Part shown: positions 16,724 to 23,949 of the stretch, piece by piece | How the letters are laid out: every line of letters begins with the position of its first letter | Numbering within the stretch: the stretch's first letter is position 1 | IMG/VR virus record: IMGVR_UViG_3300037071_001703 | Coordinates: 1 to 43,907 of that record | Length of the DNA stretch: 43,907 nt | From: a virus | Strand: one strand, 5' to 3' | The notes under the pieces: generated by a model | What the model was told of the DNA's origin: nothing | The model's database searches: none | Seen by the model: only the letters and a program-made list of their open reading frames with translations | Program-made: the position numbers and the translations under genes

Positions 16724-16735
16724 GGTATCACAACC
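16724..16735 (-). promoter_or_regulatory. Inverted GTGATACC box over a ribosome site
   Basis: GGTATCACAACC, the exact complement of GGTTGTGATACC, begins inside the GGAGG Shine-Dalgarno and ends at the ATG of the first holin-like gene. A protein bound here would block either transcription or, if the box acts in RNA, translation of the putative lysis genes. Confidence 0.45.
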
Positions 16736-16951
16736 ATGACCATCCTGTCCGCCATGTTCGCCGAGATCATCGACAACTCCGACTTCGCGGAGATCATGTT
16801 CTTGGTGGCGTTCATCCTGTTCGTCATCGAGTTCGTGCGTCTGATGCTTCGACCGGCAGCGTGGGACTTCCACTGGCTGCTCGTCGTCGCCGGTCTGGCC
16901 TGCATCGCCCTGGGGTTGCTGGCTCTACCTACAGGTGTGGATACGCCGTGA
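16736..16951 (+). CDS. Holin-like protein with two membrane segments
   Basis: 71 residues: an acidic amphipathic N terminus (FAEIIDNSDFAEI), a first membrane segment (IMFLVAFILFVIEFVRLML), a short basic loop and a second segment (WLLVVAGLACIALGLLAL). Size and topology fit small phage holins, which permeabilise the inner membrane at lysis. The next gene overlaps by GTGA and encodes a one-segment protein, a common holin/antiholin arrangement. No endolysin is recognised nearby, so the lysis role is inferred. Confidence 0.55.
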   Translation: MTILSAMFAEIIDNSDFAEIMFLVAFILFVIEFVRLMLRPAAWDFHWLLVVAGLACIALGLLALPTGVDTP

Positions 16952-17061
16952 ACCGCGACGCGATGTGGGGGATGGTTGCTGACGGCCTGTACGTCGGCGG
17001 CGGTGTCCTCGTCATCATTTTGATCATCATCCTGGTGCTGATCCTGCTCAGACGGGTCTAG
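16948..17061 (+). CDS. Tiny one-segment membrane protein, possible second holin
   Basis: 37 residues from a GTG in GTGA overlap. MNRDAMWGMVADGLYVGGG is followed by VLVIILIIILVLILLRRV, a single long hydrophobic helix with a basic end. Coupling to the two-segment gene suggests a pair acting in the same membrane step. It is too short for family assignment. Confidence 0.5.
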   Translation: MNRDAMWGMVADGLYVGGGVLVIILIIILVLILLRRV

Positions 17062-17261
17062 GAAGGGTCGAACAGCTCGCATTCGCAGAGGCGGACGGGC
17101 GCCCCCATCGTCTTGGGGAACTGACAGCCGCCCTCGCCGTCATAGTGGTGTTCGATACCGTGGTTACAGGTGCCACACACCAGCGTCATGCGGTTGCCGT
17201 GGACCACACGTTGCAGCGTTTCAGCCACCCACACCAGGGTGCGTTTCGTCTCATCGTCCAT
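17058..17261 (-). CDS. Small zinc-ribbon-like protein
   Basis: 67 residues from ATG 17261 (a longer start at 17294 lies within the terminator). After an N-terminal helix, residues VCGTCNHGIEHHYDGEGGC, then CECELF, give a C-x2-C and further Cys/His, fit for one zinc site. It is convergent with the holin-like genes, overlapping by 4 bases, and lies downstream of the CobT-like gene beyond its terminator. Confidence 0.6.
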   Translation of the reverse strand: MDDETKRTLVWVAETLQRVVHGNRMTLVCGTCNHGIEHHYDGEGGCQFPKTMGAPVRLCECELFDPS

Positions 17262-17282
17262 GGCTCCGGAGGCTAGAACGAC

Positions 17283-17324
17283 AAGTGGCCCCACCCCCTA
17301 AGTTGTCGGGGGGTGGGGCCACTT
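17283..17324. terminator. Strong hairpin after the CobT-like gene
   Basis: Perfect 16-bp inverted repeat: left arm AAGTGGCCCCACCCCC, 10-base loop, right arm GGGGGTGGGGCCACTT. On the reverse strand it follows the stop of the VWA gene by about 11 bases. The reverse strand continues GTCGTT, a weak U tract. Confidence 0.8.
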
Positions 17325-17335
17325 CGTTGTGGTGG

Positions 17336-19459
17336 TCAGGCCATCTCTGGCAGGACTCGCTCCAGGACCTTGGGGATCATCATCAGATCCTCGATCTGGA
17401 AGGCGTCCTTGAAGCCCATCTGCTCCAGCGCACTGGCGCTGGTGCCGTAGCCGAACCCGATCAGGCGACGGCCTGGCGTTTGGTACGCCATGACCGACCG
17501 CTTGCCGCTGGTCCAGTTGCCGTCCCAGCAGCCGTCCGTCATCACCAGCACCAGATGCTGCTGCTTGTCGAACCGCTGGTTGTCCAGGTCGGCCAGGGCC
17601 ACCGATGGGTCCGTACCACCAGCCGAGTTGAGGATCGGCAGGCCAGGGGCCTGCTCGTTCCCGTCCCACAGCGTGGCAGCCGAGGTGTCCCACAGGGTCA
17701 CCGTGCAGGGGATGCCCAGCCGCTGGCAGGCCAGCTTGGAGGCATACGCCGCCTGGGCCAGCTTCGCCATCGATGTCTGCATCGAGCCGCTGTAGTCGAG
17801 CAGGATCGACACGGCCAGGTTGTACCCCGGCTGATCGTCGTCGGTCCACTGCTTGAAGTACTCGACATCGCCAGCCTGGCGGGTCATGTAGCGGTTGACG
17901 TTGAGCACGCCACGACGCTGCTGTTCGACCCATGCGGGCATGCGGTCCATGGTCATCTCCATGAACGTGTCCTCGATGGCCTGGGCCGCGGCCTCGGCCT
18001 GACCGGCCTTGGCTGCGTCCTGGGAGACGCCGCCGACGTAGACGGGGAGCATCGAGTGCCCCTGGTCCATCGCCTGACGGAACGACTCCACGTCGCCGTC
18101 GAGCGCCGCATCGCTGTCGCGAGCGGCCTCGGCCTCTGCGATGGCCTCATCGATCTGGCTCTGGAAGTCCTTCGCCACATCGTGATTGCCCTCGCCCGAA
18201 CCAGCAGTCGGCTCGGCGTTGGGCTGGCCCTCGTCGGGGCTGTCGCCACCGTCGTCGGTGGGTGAGCCTTCGCCCTCGTCGTCGCCCTCGTCGCCCTCAT
18301 CCTCGGCATCGCCGGGGACAGGAGCGTCCTTGGAGGACTCGTCCTTGGACTCGCCAGGGGTGGAGGCGACCACGTCGCCCTCTTCCTTCTGCTCGTCGTC
18401 CTTGGAGGCTGCGCCCTCACCCTGCTCGCCCGATTCCTCGGACTCGCCCTGGGTGACGTTGGTGGGCACGGGCTGGCTCTCGCCATCCTCGTCGTCGTCG
18501 TCCTCGTTCAGCATGTCGGGGCTGATCGGGACTTCGATCACGTCCTTGCCGTCCCTGTCGTAGCGGTACCGCTGCTGGCCGTGACCCGAGTCGTCCAGGT
18601 CGAACGCCAGGTTGTGGCGTCGGAGCAGAGCCTCCATGACCATGACCGCCTCGACCATGGTCTGCGAATCGGTGGCCGTCACGTACTTCGTGATGGTCGC
18701 CTCAAACGCCGACGCCAGGTCCAGGCCGTCCTCGCCGTGCAGCATGATGAATGCCTGACGAGCGGCCACCCGGATGTGACGGGGCAGGTAGCGCCGCCAG
18801 ATCAGGAGGGGATAGTTGGCAGCCGCCTCGATGGGGTTGGAGGCCAGCTTGGTGAGGATGACCGGCGTGAAGTAGCCCGCCTTGCGGGGGGAGTCCGACA
18901 CGACGGCTGTCTCCATGCGCTGGTCTTCCAGTGCGTTCCACGCCTGGTGGAACTGGGAGGCGTGGAAGTCGGTGACCTGATAGGTCGCCAACAGCCGTTG
19001 CCACGCCTCATCACCCATGCGATTGCGGGTGACGTTGAGGAGGTTGACGTAGGGGGTGGTCCAGCGGACGTGGCCCCCTTCGTGGTACAGCATGCCTCGC
19101 AGGACAGCAGCGGTGAGCCGCACGTCGTTGTCGAGGCCGGGGTACTGGACGGTGATCGACCCGAAGTCGGTCCACGCCGAGAACGGTCCTTGACGGACCG
19201 AGATGGCTGGGGTGACGCCTTCGGAGGCGAGCACACCGGCCACCCGGCGCAGGATGCCGCGGGACACAGCGTTGAACTCAGGCTTGTAGCGGAGTTCGAT
19301 CAGCGACTGAGCCTGCTGGGCCTGGCGCGCATCGTTGACGATGCGCTCGCCCAGTGCGGCCTGCTCACGGTTGAGCCGCTGGCGCTGCTGGTTGAGCAAC
19401 GAGCGACCGGCATCGGTGAGAGCCTTGCGGCGCTGGCGCTTTGCGGGTGCGTTGGACAT
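17336..19459 (-). CDS. CobT-like protein: zincin motif, acidic linker and VWA domain
   Basis: 707 residues; ATG 19459 follows an AAAGGA site. N-terminal half: helical, with YHEGGHVRW where HEGGH (126-130) is a zincin H-E-x-x-H. Residues about 315-470 are a very acidic linker of Asp/Glu/Ser/Gly. The C-terminal domain (about 545-707) is VWA with a full MIDAS: DYSGS (555-559), GGTD (Thr 616) and MTDG (Asp 642). Acidic linker plus VWA is the layout of cobaltochelatase CobT and related phage proteins that work with MoxR/CobS AAA+ partners; that partner gene is divergent at 19650. No CobN or cobalamin genes are present, so a remodelling or protease-like role is likelier than chelation. Confidence 0.8.
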   Translation of the reverse strand: MSNAPAKRQRRKALTDAGRSLLNQQRQRLNREQAALGERIVNDARQAQQAQSLIELRYKPEFNAVSRGILRRVAGVLASEGVTPAISVRQGPFSAWTDFGSITVQYPGLDNDVRLTAAVLRGMLYHEGGHVRWTTPYVNLLNVTRNRMGDEAWQRLLATYQVTDFHASQFHQAWNALEDQRMETAVVSDSPRKAGYFTPVILTKLASNPIEAAANYPLLIWRRYLPRHIRVAARQAFIMLHGEDGLDLASAFEATITKYVTATDSQTMVEAVMVMEALLRRHNLAFDLDDSGHGQQRYRYDRDGKDVIEVPISPDMLNEDDDDEDGESQPVPTNVTQGESEESGEQGEGAASKDDEQKEEGDVVASTPGESKDESSKDAPVPGDAEDEGDEGDDEGEGSPTDDGGDSPDEGQPNAEPTAGSGEGNHDVAKDFQSQIDEAIAEAEAARDSDAALDGDVESFRQAMDQGHSMLPVYVGGVSQDAAKAGQAEAAAQAIEDTFMEMTMDRMPAWVEQQRRGVLNVNRYMTRQAGDVEYFKQWTDDDQPGYNLAVSILLDYSGSMQTSMAKLAQAAYASKLACQRLGIPCTVTLWDTSAATLWDGNEQAPGLPILNSAGGTDPSVALADLDNQRFDKQQHLVLVMTDGCWDGNWTSGKRSVMAYQTPGRRLIGFGYGTSASALEQMGFKDAFQIEDLMMIPKVLERVLPEMA

Positions 19460-19493
19460 GTGCGTTCCTTTCTGTGTTGGTGGGTGTGGTGAC

Positions 19494-19522
19494 AGTGTAC
19501 ACGACCGGCGATGGTAACACAA
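19494..19522 (-). promoter_or_regulatory. Promoter of the CobT-like gene
   Basis: On the reverse strand: TTGTGT, 17 bases beginning TACC, TACACT. It lies 35 bases before the ATG and is arranged back-to-back with the forward promoter at 19567-19595. Confidence 0.75.
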
Positions 19523-19566
19523 CGTCGAGGTTGGAGAAATCTTCCGAAAGTTCTTGTTGTGATAGG

Positions 19567-19595
19567 TTGCTATCGTATGGTGATACCAGTACACT
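19567..19595 (+). promoter_or_regulatory. Promoter of the CobS-like ATPase
   Basis: TTGCTA, 17 bases, TACACT. The GTGATACC box (19580-19587) lies in the spacer rather than at the -35, unlike the other units, so this promoter may respond differently to the box-binding factor. Confidence 0.65.
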
Positions 19596-19610
19596 GACTC
19601 CACACCCACC

Positions 19611-19627
19611 GGGAGCGCCCTGCTCCC
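19611..19627 (+). promoter_or_regulatory. Leader hairpin before the CobS-like gene
   Basis: GGGAGC, a GCCCT loop, GCTCCC in the 5' untranslated leader, just upstream of the GAAAGGACTCTC ribosome site. It may stabilise the mRNA. Confidence 0.45.
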
Positions 19628-19649
19628 GCCTACCGAAAGGACTCTCGAC

Positions 19650-21029
19650 ATGGCTCTTGCCAACGGCCTGCTCCCAGGTTTCACCTACACCATCACATCC
19701 GGCGCCCTCGCAGGCGAGGAAGTCGTCATCGTGGACAACACACCGTTCCCCGACACCGACGCCACCCGCCGCCGCAAGGTCACCGTCCAGTTCTCAGACG
19801 GCACCCAGGGCTACATCCTGCCCCGCCAGTTGAGCGACATGCCTGTGGGCCAGGTCCCGGCCTTCATGCCCCCGGCGTCAGCCGCCCCGGTCCCCACCGT
19901 GGTCGTCGGCTCCTGGGCACCGCCCACCCAGCCGCTGTCCTCTCTACCTGCGCCGCCCATGCCGCTCAAGGCGCCTGCGACCCTCACGGTCGCGGCCCCC
20001 GGTGGCGTCACGGTCGCTGTCGCTGGTGGTCGGGTGCTCAACCCCATCACCGACCCGATGGACCCCCGCCTGGACCACCTGCGTCCGAACACCGGCCGTG
20101 GCTCCAACGTGTCCAAGTACGTCAACCGGATCATGGCGAACGGCCAGACCGACGTGGAGTTCTTCCTCACGTTCGCCTCCGACGCCTACCGGGCCGAGAA
20201 CAACGCACACCCCATCAACTGCGCCCTCAAGGGTGAGACCCAGGCTGGCAAGACCTTGCTGGTCGAGGTGCTCGCCGTCGAGTGGGCCAAGATGTTGGGC
20301 CTGCCCAAGCCGATGCCGATCTTCACGCTGTCTGGTTCCAGCGGCGTGACCGACTTCGACCTGTTCGGCCAGACCACCAGCTACACCGACCCGGCGACGG
20401 GCATCGAGAGCCTGATCTGGCTTCCGGGCATCGTGGAGCTGGCCGCTCAGTGCGGCGGCATCCTCTACCTGGACGAGATGAACGCCATGGGCGAGAGGGT
20501 GACCTCCAGCCTCCACCCGGTGATCGACCACCGGCACATGTTCATCAACCGGAACAAGCCGGTGTGGAAGGACGGACAGTTCATGCCCGAAGTCGTCTAC
20601 ACCAGCCCCGACACCTGGGTCATCGCGACCTACAACGAGGGGTACCGGGGTATGGGCCAGATGAACGAGGCGTACGCACAGCGTTTCGAGCACATCGTGT
20701 GGGAGTACGACGAGGCTGTCGAGCGCACGCTCGTCAAGTCTCCGACCATCCTCCTGCTCGCCCAGGCCCTGCGCCAGGCCCGCCAGTCGGCCATGGGCAT
20801 CCGCACCCCGTTCGGGACCAGCGCGATGCAGCGGTTCAAGCGCAACGTCGACACGTTCGGACCCGAGATGGCTGCTCAGATCCTGTGCGGCATGTTCCCG
20901 GCCAGCGAGCGTGCGGTGGTCGAGTCGATCCTGACCGACCGCTCGATCATCCTGCTGCTCCAGGAAGAGGAGAAGGCGGCGGCGGCTCACGCTGCGGCCC
21001 TGGCCTCCTCTCAGGACGAGCCGATCTGA
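19650..21029 (+). CDS. MoxR/CobS-like AAA+ ATPase
   Basis: 459 residues. Residues 1-62 look like a small SH3/KOW-type beta domain (EEVVIVDNTPFPDTDATRRR), and 65-115 are a Pro/Ala linker. The AAA+ core has Walker A GETQAGKT (195-202), Walker B ILYLDEMN (271-278), sensor-1 Asn in ATYNEGYRGMGQ (about 329) and AQRFEHIVWEYDE with a likely arginine finger (Arg 345). This matches MoxR/CobS ATPases, which form hexamers that act on a VWA partner; the CobT-like gene is divergently transcribed 190 bp away. The N-terminal beta domain is an extra that may bind the substrate. Confidence 0.85.
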   Translation: MALANGLLPGFTYTITSGALAGEEVVIVDNTPFPDTDATRRRKVTVQFSDGTQGYILPRQLSDMPVGQVPAFMPPASAAPVPTVVVGSWAPPTQPLSSLPAPPMPLKAPATLTVAAPGGVTVAVAGGRVLNPITDPMDPRLDHLRPNTGRGSNVSKYVNRIMANGQTDVEFFLTFASDAYRAENNAHPINCALKGETQAGKTLLVEVLAVEWAKMLGLPKPMPIFTLSGSSGVTDFDLFGQTTSYTDPATGIESLIWLPGIVELAAQCGGILYLDEMNAMGERVTSSLHPVIDHRHMFINRNKPVWKDGQFMPEVVYTSPDTWVIATYNEGYRGMGQMNEAYAQRFEHIVWEYDEAVERTLVKSPTILLLAQALRQARQSAMGIRTPFGTSAMQRFKRNVDTFGPEMAAQILCGMFPASERAVVESILTDRSIILLLQEEEKAAAAHAAALASSQDEPI

Positions 21030-21038
21030 TCACACTCG

Positions 21039-21070
21039 CTCAGGGGTGGGGAGAAATCCTCACCCCTGAG
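21039..21070 (+). terminator. Terminator of the CobS-like gene
   Basis: 14-bp stem (one G.T pair) CTCAGGGGTGGGGA / TCCTCACCCCTGAG closed by a GAAA tetraloop, 9 bases after the stop. It abuts the next promoter, so the Ku-like gene is a separate unit. Confidence 0.75.
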
Positions 21071-21071
21071 G

Positions 21072-21100
21072 TTGTGATACCACCCTCACTGTGGTACAAT
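21072..21100 (+). promoter_or_regulatory. Promoter of the Ku-like gene
   Basis: TTGTGA, 17 bases beginning TACC, TACAAT. A second GTGATACC box follows at 21102-21109, at the expected transcription start, so a regulator could bind both sides of the -10. Confidence 0.85.
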
Positions 21101-21109
21101 GGTGATACC

Positions 21110-21130
21110 GGGCGGGAACTGTTCCCGCCC
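21110..21130 (+). promoter_or_regulatory. Leader palindrome before the Ku-like gene
   Basis: GGGCGGGAAC, one base, GTTCCCGCCC in the 5' leader, followed by the AAAGGA ribosome site. As RNA it would form an 8-bp hairpin; as DNA it is a possible operator. Confidence 0.5.
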
Positions 21131-21153
21131 ATCTAACCCGAAAGGACCTCCCT

Positions 21154-21948
21154 GTGTACGCATCAGCAATCGCCCCCAACAGGGCCACGTACAGCTTCAC
21201 GCTGTCCGCTGGCATGATCGCCATCCCCCTGTCGGCCTACACCTCCACCGAGGACACCAAGGTCGTCCGCAAAGAGTTCTTCAACGGTGACGCCTCCATC
21301 CCCCTGGGTCGGGCCGTCATCCGCAAGGACACTGGCGAGGTCGTCCAGCAGTCCGACGTGACTCGCATGGCCCAGGCCAGCAATGGCAACTGGGTCGTCT
21401 TGACCGACGACGAGATGGCCGCGGCCACCACCAAGGGTGTGGCCGAGATCGTCGCCTTCGTCCCGATGGACGAGTTCGACGCCTACCTCACCGAGAACCT
21501 GTACCAAGTGCGGGTCAAGCGTGAGAAGGGCAAGATCAACGTCGCGGCCGAAAAGGCCCTGTCCATCCTGTTCTCCGGGATGCGTGACCGCAAGGTCGGC
21601 GCCCTCGTCAAGCTGGCGATGCGCGGCCCTGCCCGCTACGCCATCCTGACCGTCGAGGGTGACCTGTTCATGGTCCGCTCGGCCGATCAGGTGCGCCAGC
21701 CCCTGCCCCTGTCCGACGTGGCCGTCACGGCTGCCGAGGCGGCTCTGGCGACGGCCCTGATCGACGCCATCGGCATCGACAGCCCCGTCATCACCGACGA
21801 GACAGCCCCCATCATCCAGGCGTTCGTGGATGCCAAGGCCGGTGGTGCTCCCGCACCCGTGGCCCCGGTCATCACGTCCGCACCCGACGACCTGCTGGCA
21901 GCATTCCAGGCCAGCATCGATGCGGCCAAGGCCGCGAAAGCAGCGTGA
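21154..21948 (+). CDS. Ku-like DNA end-binding protein
   Basis: 264 residues from a GTG with an AAAGGA site. The order fits the bacterial Ku core: an N-terminal sheet (YSFTLSAGMIAIPLSAYTST), an acidic extended region with WVVLTDDEMAAA, a FVPMDEFDAYL strand-helix, a YQVRVKREKGK segment, then ALVKLAMRGPARYAIL and a final helical Ala-rich tail. Mycobacteriophages Omega and Corndog are known to encode Ku; there it joins genome ends with a ligase. No ligase is seen in this window, so a host LigD-type ligase or another phage gene may be the partner. Assignment rests on pattern, not alignment. Confidence 0.6.
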   Translation: MYASAIAPNRATYSFTLSAGMIAIPLSAYTSTEDTKVVRKEFFNGDASIPLGRAVIRKDTGEVVQQSDVTRMAQASNGNWVVLTDDEMAAATTKGVAEIVAFVPMDEFDAYLTENLYQVRVKREKGKINVAAEKALSILFSGMRDRKVGALVKLAMRGPARYAILTVEGDLFMVRSADQVRQPLPLSDVAVTAAEAALATALIDAIGIDSPVITDETAPIIQAFVDAKAGGAPAPVAPVITSAPDDLLAAFQASIDAAKAAKAA

Positions 21949-21953
21949 TCATC

Positions 21954-22217
21954 ATGACCAACACACCCAATCCCCCCGACACCAACGGTCCCGTGTTCAA
22001 GCCAGCCCCGGCTGGCCCACCGGCCAGCAAGCGTGCTGGCCGGTACGACGACCTCTACAAGTGGCTCGACGCCAACCCTGGCGAGTGGGCCGTGGTCGAA
22101 GGTCAGAAGACCTCGACCATCATCTCCAAGTGGAAGACGCAGGGCTACGAGGCCCGCAGCGTCTGGCAGGGCCAAGGTCGATACGACCTGTACATCCGCA
22201 AGCCGGTGGCGCCGTGA
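21954..22217 (+). CDS. Small conserved-looking phage protein
   Basis: 87 residues from ATG 21954 (GTG 21945, in GTGA overlap with the Ku-like gene, would add three residues). A Pro-rich N terminus leads to RYDDLYKWLDANPGEWAVVE, then SKWKTQGYEARSVWQ and RYDLYIRKP, a compact alpha/beta pattern with a basic surface. It is translationally linked to the Ku-like gene upstream and a small acidic gene downstream. It may aid DNA binding; no function is known to me. Confidence 0.65.
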   Translation: MTNTPNPPDTNGPVFKPAPAGPPASKRAGRYDDLYKWLDANPGEWAVVEGQKTSTIISKWKTQGYEARSVWQGQGRYDLYIRKPVAP

Positions 22218-22402
22218 CCTACATCTCAGCCGTCCCCATCGAACAGGTCGACGCGATCTTCGCGGCCAACGCCGCACGACGTGTGGGCCTCGATCAGGTC
22301 ATCGTCCTTGCCGAGGACGAGACAGACACACCCGGTGACTACATCACCATCCACGGCCAGGTGCTGTGGGTGGACCCGGCCACCAAAACATATTCAGCAT
22401 GA
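22214..22402 (+). CDS. Small hypothetical protein
   Basis: 62 residues from a GTG in GTGA overlap. It has a helix (VDAIFAANAARRVGLDQ) and two strands (VIVLAEDE, YITIHGQVLWVD), a small folded domain. Third gene of the Ku-like unit; the next promoter begins right after its stop. Confidence 0.6.
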   Translation: MTYISAVPIEQVDAIFAANAARRVGLDQVIVLAEDETDTPGDYITIHGQVLWVDPATKTYSA

Positions 22403-22404
22403 GG

Positions 22405-22433
22405 TTGTGATACCAGCGTACGCCCTGTATACT
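22405..22433 (+). promoter_or_regulatory. Promoter of the HAD-like gene unit
   Basis: TTGTGA, 17 bases beginning TACC, TATACT, followed by GGTATTACACC. The GTGATACC box and downstream GGTATTAC form an imperfect inverted pair around the -10. Confidence 0.85.
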
Positions 22434-22473
22434 GGTATTACACCCCCCGACAACGAAAGGACTCTCATGAGTT

Positions 22474-22725
22474 ATGACACTCGCAACAATCCCACCGCCG
22501 CCTCCGAACTGGAATGGTCGGCCCCCAATCGCTCCTCGCTCGTCCAAGCGCAGGTTCTGGCGGCTCGTTCGCAGGGCATCAGCCTTGCTGATCGTGTCGC
22601 TGACGCTGTTCGTGATCTTCGAGCCGGTCAGGATTCTGATGGTCGGTCTGTGGATCTTCTGGACCGTAGCGATCTTTCCGATGCCCCATATGTCAGTGAT
22701 TCACTGGTGGAAGGGTCGGGAGTGA
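22474..22725 (+). CDS. Small membrane protein
   Basis: 83 residues: Pro-rich start, basic stretch (RSSKRRFWRLVRR), then SALLIVSLTLFVIFEPV and ILMVGLWIFWTVAIF, a likely membrane hairpin, ending HWWKGRE. Third codon positions in this frame are mostly C or G, supporting it. However, the standard GAAAGGACTCTC leader puts ATG 22467, in another frame, at the usual distance. That frame stays open into the HAD-like gene (255 residues in total). I favour this frame for the middle and 3' part of the region. Confidence 0.5.
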   Translation: MTLATIPPPPPNWNGRPPIAPRSSKRRFWRLVRRASALLIVSLTLFVIFEPVRILMVGLWIFWTVAIFPMPHMSVIHWWKGRE

Positions 22726-23234
22726 TCGCCAACCCGCGGGCCTACATGTTCCTCGATGTCGACGGCATCATCAACCCGATGGCGGGCGAGCTGTACGGCG
22801 ACTGGCAGATCTACAAGATCGGCCGCTTTGAGGTCTGGCAGTCCGACTCTGTCTCGGCCTGGCTCAACAGCCTGATCGACCAGGGTGTCCAGATCGTGTG
22901 GGCCACCACCTGGGTCGAGTCACCGGCCAACCTGGACGAGCTGTCCATCCTGTGGGACCTGCCCGCCGACCTGCCCCGCATCAACGGCCTGTCCTGGCCC
23001 ACCGTCGAAGAGCGTTTCTACGACTGTGGCAAGGCTCCAGGGGTCAACGACTGGCTCAACGACAACAACGTCGACTCTGCGGTCACCCCGATCGCCTGGG
23101 TCGATGACATGCTCGGCCCCGGTGACCAACGGTTCGCCCGCACCTGGGACATCAACCCCGTCTTTGTCGAGCCGTACTACGGCCTCGCCAATCCCATGGT
23201 CCGCGACCAGATCGAGAGGATCGTCCTGTCATGA
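22722..23234 (+). CDS. HAD-like hydrolase
   Basis: 170 residues from a GTG overlapping the membrane protein stop (GTGA). Motif I FLDVDGIIN has the D-x-D-G pair (residues 12 and 14), motif II is the Thr of WATTW, Lys of GKAPGVNDW may act as motif III, and AWVDDML gives the acidic motif IV. This set is typical of small HAD phosphatases related to polynucleotide-end or nucleotide phosphatases; the substrate is not predictable. An in-frame ATG at 22467 with a good ribosome site would add 85 residues of poorer codon bias. Confidence 0.7.
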   Translation: MIANPRAYMFLDVDGIINPMAGELYGDWQIYKIGRFEVWQSDSVSAWLNSLIDQGVQIVWATTWVESPANLDELSILWDLPADLPRINGLSWPTVEERFYDCGKAPGVNDWLNDNNVDSAVTPIAWVDDMLGPGDQRFARTWDINPVFVEPYYGLANPMVRDQIERIVLS

Positions 23235-23410
23235 ACTACATCACCATCACCATCACCGACGAGGATGTCCTCGACCTGGCCGAGGATCTCGGCATCGACA
23301 ACGACACGGCTCTGCTCAGAGCGGCCAGTTGGGGCAAGTACATCGAGGAAACGGCCCAGTCGCTCGTCAACGAGCAGCTCGCCAGCGTGATCGAACACGA
23401 CCAGCCATGA
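23231..23410 (+). CDS. Small acidic protein
   Basis: 59 residues, ATGA overlap with the HAD-like gene. MNYITITITDEDVLDLAEDL is followed by helices rich in Glu/Asp. Probably a small folded accessory protein; no family recognised. Confidence 0.6.
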   Translation: MNYITITITDEDVLDLAEDLGIDNDTALLRAASWGKYIEETAQSLVNEQLASVIEHDQP

Positions 23411-23432
23411 ACACAACCGAAAGGACTCTCCC

Positions 23433-23882
23433 ATGAACAAGCAAGTGCTCCAGATCAAACCTGACGGCACCGTCACCGCTTTCCCCTGCTCGTACTCCGG
23501 TATCAGCGCAGGGGTGGGCGCCCCGTTCGACTTCATCGGCGGCAACGGCATCGGCATGTACGTCGATGACGAGGGCCTGCTCAACGGCTCACGCTTCAAC
23601 GGCGCGGCCTCGATGATCACCGGTCGAGCCATCTACGGCAACGCCGTGCTGTGCCACGACACGCCTGACAGCGAGGGCAACACCTTGCCCCCGTCCGAGC
23701 ACACGCGCCAGTTCGCAGAGCTGCTCGCCAAGCTGTGGCGCAACGTGGTGCTCAACGCCGAACAGGTCGGCCAAGACGTGATGCCCAAGTCCAACGAGGC
23801 TACCGTCCCGGCTCAGACCATCACGTCGTTCGACAACCTCGATGACTTCTTCAAGGCCATCGGCATCGATGGCGATGACTGA
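23433..23882 (+). CDS. DUF3846-like phage protein
   Basis: 149 residues with the local GAAAGGACTCTC ribosome site. The pattern IGMYVDDEGLLNG, then RFNGAASMITGRAIYGNAVL, matches the DUF3846 pattern common in actinophages and plasmids, where an early strand-helix is followed by a Y-x-D-E-E-G-L and an N-x-A-A motif. The C-terminal third is helical and acidic. Molecular role unknown in the family. Confidence 0.6.
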   Translation: MNKQVLQIKPDGTVTAFPCSYSGISAGVGAPFDFIGGNGIGMYVDDEGLLNGSRFNGAASMITGRAIYGNAVLCHDTPDSEGNTLPPSEHTRQFAELLAKLWRNVVLNAEQVGQDVMPKSNEATVPAQTITSFDNLDDFFKAIGIDGDD

Positions 23883-23896
23883 CATCATGGTGGTAT

Positions 23897-23923
23897 CACG
23901 GTATCACACGTTGTGATACCGTG
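23897..23923. promoter_or_regulatory. Palindromic GATACC operator-like site overlapping a -35
   Basis: Perfect 12-bp arms CACGGTATCACA and TGTGATACCGTG around a 3-base centre. An extra GGTATCAC lies directly upstream (23892-23899). The right arm contains the -35 of the promoter at 23911. Binding here would occlude RNA polymerase; the RNA form could also end the previous transcript. Confidence 0.7.
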
Positions 23924-23939
23924 GTCCACCCTGTACACT
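23911..23939 (+). promoter_or_regulatory. Promoter of the small-gene cluster at 24053
   Basis: TTGTGA, 17 bases beginning TACC, TACACT. The -35 lies in the palindrome at 23897-23923, and the RNA would start just before the structured leader. Confidence 0.85.
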
Positions 23940-23949
23940 GATAACTACC

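Noticed and set aside
17336-21029. Cobalamin cobaltochelatase function for the CobS/CobT-like pair
   Set aside because: No CobN or other corrin genes, and phage genes of this layout are seen without them; the similarity is to the ATPase-VWA architecture.
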